This document shows positions 32,671 to 36,044 of a DNA stretch of 36,044 nucleotides, piece by piece (position 1 is the first letter of the stretch; the number at the start of each line of letters is the position of its first letter). The notes below the pieces were generated by a model. It was given only the letters and a program-made list of their open reading frames with translations. It was not told the origin of the DNA and did not search any database. The DNA lies in NCBI GenBank assembly GCA_964599565.1, contig CAZRFE010000019.1:1-36044 (forward strand), given 5' to 3'. The DNA is from JAJUFS01 sp964599565 (GTDB lineage Bacteria > Pseudomonadota > Gammaproteobacteria > Natronospirales > JAJUFS01). The translations under genes and the position numbers were made by a program.

Positions 32671-33957
32671 CTACCTGCGCTGCATGTCGCCGACGACTCC
32701 TTCCTCACCCTCCAGCTTCGCGATAATCACCGCGCAGGCGGCATCGCCGAGTACGTTCACGCTGGTGCGCAGCATGTCGAGCACCCGGTCGAAGACAAAC
32801 AGTACACCCATGGCTTCCAGCGGCAGACCGACGGCGGTGAGGATCATGCCGATGGCAACCAGCGACGCAGACGGCACGCCGGCAACGCCAATGGAAGTTA
32901 CGAGCGCGGTAAGCGCGATCAGGAACTGCGTCGTGAAACTGAGGTCGAGACCGTAAGCCTGCGCGAGAAACATGACGGCGACACATTCATAGAGCGCCGT
33001 GCCGTTCATGTTCACCGTGGCACCCAGCGGCAGCACGAAGCTGGAAATGCGGTTGGAAACGCCGACGTTCTTCTCGACGCAGTCCATGGTCACAGGCAGC
33101 GTGCCGGACGACGACGCCGTGGAAAATGCCGTCAATAGCGCGGGCGATATTCCACGATAGACCTTCCATGGATTCACGCCGGCGAAGATTCGAATCATCA
33201 GCGGCATGACGATGAATGCATGCGTCAGGAGTGCGGCAACCACCGTCAACGCAAAGATTCCCAGCGGTCGAACCGCATCGAAGCCTGTCTCCGCAACAAC
33301 CGCCGCCACCAGTCCGAACACGCCGATGGGCGCGAACTTCATGACGAGTTCCGTGATGCGCATCATCACGTGGAAGACGGCGTTCCAGAACCTGTAAAGC
33401 GGCTGCGCGTGTTCGTCACCGACACGGGTAATGAAGAAGCCGAACAGGACAGCGAAGAAGATCAACGCGAGCAGGTCGGAATTGTCCGCGGCAGTCGCGA
33501 CGACGTTCTCCGGAACCATGCGCACAAACAGGTCTGCGAGTTCGCCGAGACCGCCCGCGCCATGCAGGTCCTGCCTGACCTCCTGCCGTGTCGCCTCCAG
33601 CGCAAGCTCATTGTTTACCGGCTGCCCGTCATGGAATCCGGGACGCGTGATGTTCACGTACCCGAGCCCGATCAGGACGGCGATGGCGCCAGTGAGCATG
33701 TAGAAGCCGATCGTCTTGCCGCCCAGCCTGCCGAGATCTTCTGCATTGCCGATGCCGGCGATGCCGACAATGATCGACGAGAGGATCAGCGGTACGATGA
33801 TCATCTTCAGCGCGCGAAGGAATATGGCACCGAGAAATTCGTAGACGCTGTAGAACGTCAGATCACCGATGCCACCGGTCGTGCCGGACATCCACCCGGC
33901 GAGTCCGGCAAGAACGATGGCGATGAGTATCTGCCAGTGGAGCGCGAGTTTCTTCAT
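32671..33957 (-). CDS. Dicarboxylate/amino acid:cation symporter (DAACS family)
   Basis: A 428-residue inner-membrane transporter of the GltP/DctA family, which takes up glutamate, aspartate or C4-dicarboxylates with sodium or protons. It has eight membrane segments and the two re-entrant loops. The first loop tip is STASSSGTLPVT, and the substrate and sodium motif NMNGTALYE lies in helix 7. AGVPSASLVAIGMIL marks the second loop. An insertion of about 40 hydrophilic residues (around 108-150) sits in an outer loop. The Arg that distinguishes acidic amino acids from neutral ones appears as DRVLDMLRTSVNV in helix 8, which favours an acidic substrate. It is convergent with fabI. Confidence 0.92.
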   Translation of the reverse strand: MKKLALHWQILIAIVLAGLAGWMSGTTGGIGDLTFYSVYEFLGAIFLRALKMIIVPLILSSIIVGIAGIGNAEDLGRLGGKTIGFYMLTGAIAVLIGLGYVNITRPGFHDGQPVNNELALEATRQEVRQDLHGAGGLGELADLFVRMVPENVVATAADNSDLLALIFFAVLFGFFITRVGDEHAQPLYRFWNAVFHVMMRITELVMKFAPIGVFGLVAAVVAETGFDAVRPLGIFALTVVAALLTHAFIVMPLMIRIFAGVNPWKVYRGISPALLTAFSTASSSGTLPVTMDCVEKNVGVSNRISSFVLPLGATVNMNGTALYECVAVMFLAQAYGLDLSFTTQFLIALTALVTSIGVAGVPSASLVAIGMILTAVGLPLEAMGVLFVFDRVLDMLRTSVNVLGDAACAVIIAKLEGEEGVVGDMQRR

Positions 33958-33992
33958 CCCGGCTTCCCCCGTCCGATCACGCGGACTGTTCG

Positions 33993-35888
33993 TTATTGTT
34001 GCCCGGAGCTGTTCCCGCGAATGCTCACGTCCGCGCTCTCACGCATTTCCGCAAGATACGCCGCCGTTGCCGCAGCGGCTTCCTGCTGACGCAGGTTGCG
34101 CTGGCGCGTTTCACGCTCCGATGCCGTCAGACCGGAATAATCTCCCGGCAGCACTTCGCTCACGCTGAACACCACGAAATCGTTGTTCTCGATCGCCGTC
34201 ATGCCCAGTGTCGGCCCATCCACCGGATATGCCGCAGTAAACACTGCTTCCGCATGACGCGGACCGACGTCCGGTGCCTGGCGATACGTCACGCTCTCGT
34301 CGCGGAATGTCAAACGTTCGGCCTCGGCAACAGCCGCCAGCGTTTCGCCCGAACGCACGCGTTCGAGTACCGATTCCGCTGCCTGCCGCGCCAGCTCCGT
34401 AGCGCGCGCGGACTGCAACTGGTTGCGAACCTGCGTTTCAACCTCTGCGAGCGGCCGGGGCTGCGCAGGGTAATGCTCGACAACGCGAACCACGACAACG
34501 TGTTCGTTCGACACCTGGATCGGATCGCTGTTCATGCCGTCCGCAAGAACGGCTTCGTCGAACAGCGCGTCCCTCACCTCGGCGTTCGCTGCGATTCCGG
34601 GGCCCGCTCTGCGCGTCACGCCGTCGATTTCCTTCACTTCGATATCAAGTTCGTCCGCGGCCGTATCAAGACTGCCGTCATCGCGGAACACCGCATCCGC
34701 CAACCGCTGAACTGCATCATCGAAAGCGCGACGCGCTTCCTGCTTCGCATGGTCGGCCGCAAGTTCATCACGAATCTCGTCGAATTCGGGGAGCTCCGGC
34801 GCCTTGATGCTGTCAAGACGAATGATATGAAAACCGAAATCCGTCTGTACCGGGCCGCGAACTTCGCCTTCGTTCATCGCAAACAGCGTGTCCTCGAATG
34901 CACCCTCGAGCTGTCCGCGCTGAATGAGTCCGAGGTTGCCGCCTTCCTCTGCTGAAACCGGATCATCGGAGACTTCGCGAGCGACCGCGGCGAAATCCTC
35001 GCCGGACTGAATACGCTTCAGCACCGCTTCCGCTTCCTGGCGCGCTGCTGCATCGTCGCCTTCAATAAGAATATGGCTTGCAGCGCGTTGCTCCTGGGAT
35101 GCAAATTCCGCGGCGCGGCTGTCGTAGACGGCACGAAGCTGTTCGTCCGTCACTTCAACGTTGTTGGCGAACTGCTCAAGTGTGAGCTCCACATACGCTG
35201 CATCCACGGATTCCTGCGTCAGGAACTGCGACTGATTGGTCTCGTAGAATTCGGTGACATCCGCTTCAGTGATCTCGACCTTGTCCGTGAACGCCTCGTC
35301 AGGAACGATGACTGCGCTGTGACGGCGTCCCTGTTCCTCGATCGCCATCAGCAAGCCCGCCTCGCGCGGTGTTGCGAATTCACTTTCGACAACACCTTGT
35401 CGGAGCTGCTGCAAGGCGATATCTCGCCGCAACAGCGCTTCGAAGGATGCAGGCGAACGTCCTGCCTGCGTCAGCGCCATGCGATAGCGCTCGGCCGAAA
35501 ATTCGCCGTTCTCCTGGAACGCGGGAATGCTCCGTATCTGGTTGCGCACCTGTTCATCGCTGGCGCGGTACCCGAGTTCCAGCATCTTCTGGCGCAACAA
35601 CTCCTGGAAGATCAACTGGTCGAGCTGCTCGCGACGCAGAGCCTGCTCGTTGATGAGCTCCGGCGGCAAGCGATCACCAAACGCGCGCACGAGTTCCTGG
35701 TATCGCTGCTGATATGCCTGGTCGACCTCGAACGTCGAGATTTCCTCGCCGTTCACCGTTGCAGCCTCACTGCCGGCTGTCGTGTCGAAATACTGGCTGA
35801 TACCCCAGAACGCGAAGGGAACGCAGAGAAACAACACGATGATCCACGCGCCTACGCCTTTGATGTTTTCTCTAATACTTTGCAGCAT
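33993..35888 (-). CDS. ppiD: PpiD-type periplasmic chaperone / peptidyl-prolyl isomerase
   Basis: A 631-residue inner-membrane-anchored periplasmic folding factor associated with the SecYEG exit. A single N-terminal anchor (about 12-30) follows a short cytoplasmic tail. A SurA-like chaperone domain comes next (ATVNGEEISTFEVDQAYQQRY, about 43-200). A parvulin domain lies at about 268-362 (ASHILIEGDD, EEGGNLGLIQRGQ, FGFHIIRLDS), followed by a C-terminal chaperone half. The parvulin active-site core looks intact, unlike the weak domain reported for the E. coli protein. It is downstream of tRNA-Asp, past a strong terminator, so it has its own promoter in the 112 bases between. Confidence 0.94.
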   Translation of the reverse strand: MLQSIRENIKGVGAWIIVLFLCVPFAFWGISQYFDTTAGSEAATVNGEEISTFEVDQAYQQRYQELVRAFGDRLPPELINEQALRREQLDQLIFQELLRQKMLELGYRASDEQVRNQIRSIPAFQENGEFSAERYRMALTQAGRSPASFEALLRRDIALQQLRQGVVESEFATPREAGLLMAIEEQGRRHSAVIVPDEAFTDKVEITEADVTEFYETNQSQFLTQESVDAAYVELTLEQFANNVEVTDEQLRAVYDSRAAEFASQEQRAASHILIEGDDAAARQEAEAVLKRIQSGEDFAAVAREVSDDPVSAEEGGNLGLIQRGQLEGAFEDTLFAMNEGEVRGPVQTDFGFHIIRLDSIKAPELPEFDEIRDELAADHAKQEARRAFDDAVQRLADAVFRDDGSLDTAADELDIEVKEIDGVTRRAGPGIAANAEVRDALFDEAVLADGMNSDPIQVSNEHVVVVRVVEHYPAQPRPLAEVETQVRNQLQSARATELARQAAESVLERVRSGETLAAVAEAERLTFRDESVTYRQAPDVGPRHAEAVFTAAYPVDGPTLGMTAIENNDFVVFSVSEVLPGDYSGLTASERETRQRNLRQQEAAAATAAYLAEMRESADVSIRGNSSGQQ

Positions 35889-35955
35889 TGTTCGAAGTCC
35901 TGCTGATGTCGACTGTTGATTCCGGGCTTGGGTCGCTGGCGGACCCGGAAAAACA

Positions 35956-35983
35956 AAAGGGCGCCCGTTCCGAGGCGCCCTTT
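35956..35983 (-). terminator. Rho-independent terminator after tRNA-Asp
   Basis: A perfect 10-base stem (35956-35965 with 35974-35983) with an 8-base loop is followed on the minus strand by TTTTGTTTTTCC. It lies 17 bases past the 3' end of the tRNA. Confidence 0.9.
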
Positions 35984-35999
35984 CGCTGCAACAAACAAG

Positions 36000-36044
36000 T
36001 GGCGGAGTGGACGGGACTCGAACCCGCGACCCCCGGCGTGACAG
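36000..36044 (-). tRNA. tRNA-Asp (GTC), 5' half outside the window
   Basis: The visible 45 bases run from the anticodon loop to the encoded CCA. Read on the minus strand they begin CTGTCACGC (anticodon GTC), continue through the variable loop and the T arm GCGGGTTCGAGTCCCG, and end in an acceptor strand with discriminator G and CCA. The anticodon and T-arm bases match E. coli tRNA-Asp closely. The neighbourhood of ppiD is a common location for tRNA-Val/tRNA-Asp pairs in gammaproteobacteria, so a second tRNA may lie just outside. Confidence 0.95.

Noticed and set aside
1..36044. Search by eye for CRISPR arrays, insertion sequences, integrases and tandem repeats
   Set aside because: No regularly spaced repeats, transposase motifs or long direct repeats were seen. 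The low-GC capsule segment has no mobile-element borders.

Overview
The window looks like a chromosomal segment of a GC-rich gammaproteobacterium. The block mltD-gloB / yafS-like methyltransferase-rnhA-dnaQ, the neighbourhood fabI / ppiD / tRNA-Asp, an NhaB-type antiporter and a Wza/Wzb/Wzc capsule exporter all point that way. Species cannot be named from sequence alone; a free-living lineage near the Xanthomonadales, Steroidobacterales or Woeseiales would fit. Almost everything from position 1 to 29283 is on the minus strand. Only gloB, mltD and fabI are on the plus strand.

Region 1 (1-6100) is a minus-strand operon that reads histone-deacetylase-family protein, Pat-like protein lysine acetyltransferase fused to an NDP-forming acyl-CoA synthetase, then the helicase HrpB, which runs off the left edge. 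A lysine acylase and deacylase with a 2-base gap suggest a reversible acylation switch. The first gene has no Shine-Dalgarno sequence and an extended -10 placed for a leaderless mRNA.

Region 2 (6229-21797) is a Wzx/Wzy-type acidic exopolysaccharide or capsule locus. In transcription order it holds ugd (UDP-glucuronate supply), an asparagine-synthase-like amidotransferase, a family 4 glycosyltransferase, flippase, pyruvyltransferase, family 2 glycosyltransferase, EpsG-type polymerase and UDP-glucuronate 4-epimerase. A structured intergenic region follows, then wzb phosphatase, wza exporter, wzc tyrosine kinase, a WecA-like initiating phosphosugar transferase and a small outer-membrane barrel. 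The middle genes are lower in GC than the flanks and are coupled by overlapping start and stop codons, as expected for an exchangeable serotype cassette. Together they predict a pyruvylated polymer containing uronic acid, possibly amidated.

Region 3 (21848-24100) holds three unrecognised exported proteins: a small Thr/Gly-rich secreted protein, a roughly 275-residue outer-membrane barrel in the same operon, and an orphan ending in an outer-membrane-type Phe. Region 4 (24204-32600) has nhaB, then the conserved dnaQ/rnhA/methyltransferase and gloB/mltD block. A second nucleotide-sugar dehydrogenase sits between rnhA and dnaQ and overlaps the rnhA stop. fabI follows mltD.

Region 5 (32615-36044) contains a terminator shared by convergent genes, a dicarboxylate/amino-acid symporter, ppiD, a terminator and the 3' half of tRNA-Asp at the right edge. 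No CRISPR array, insertion sequence, integrase or phage gene was seen.
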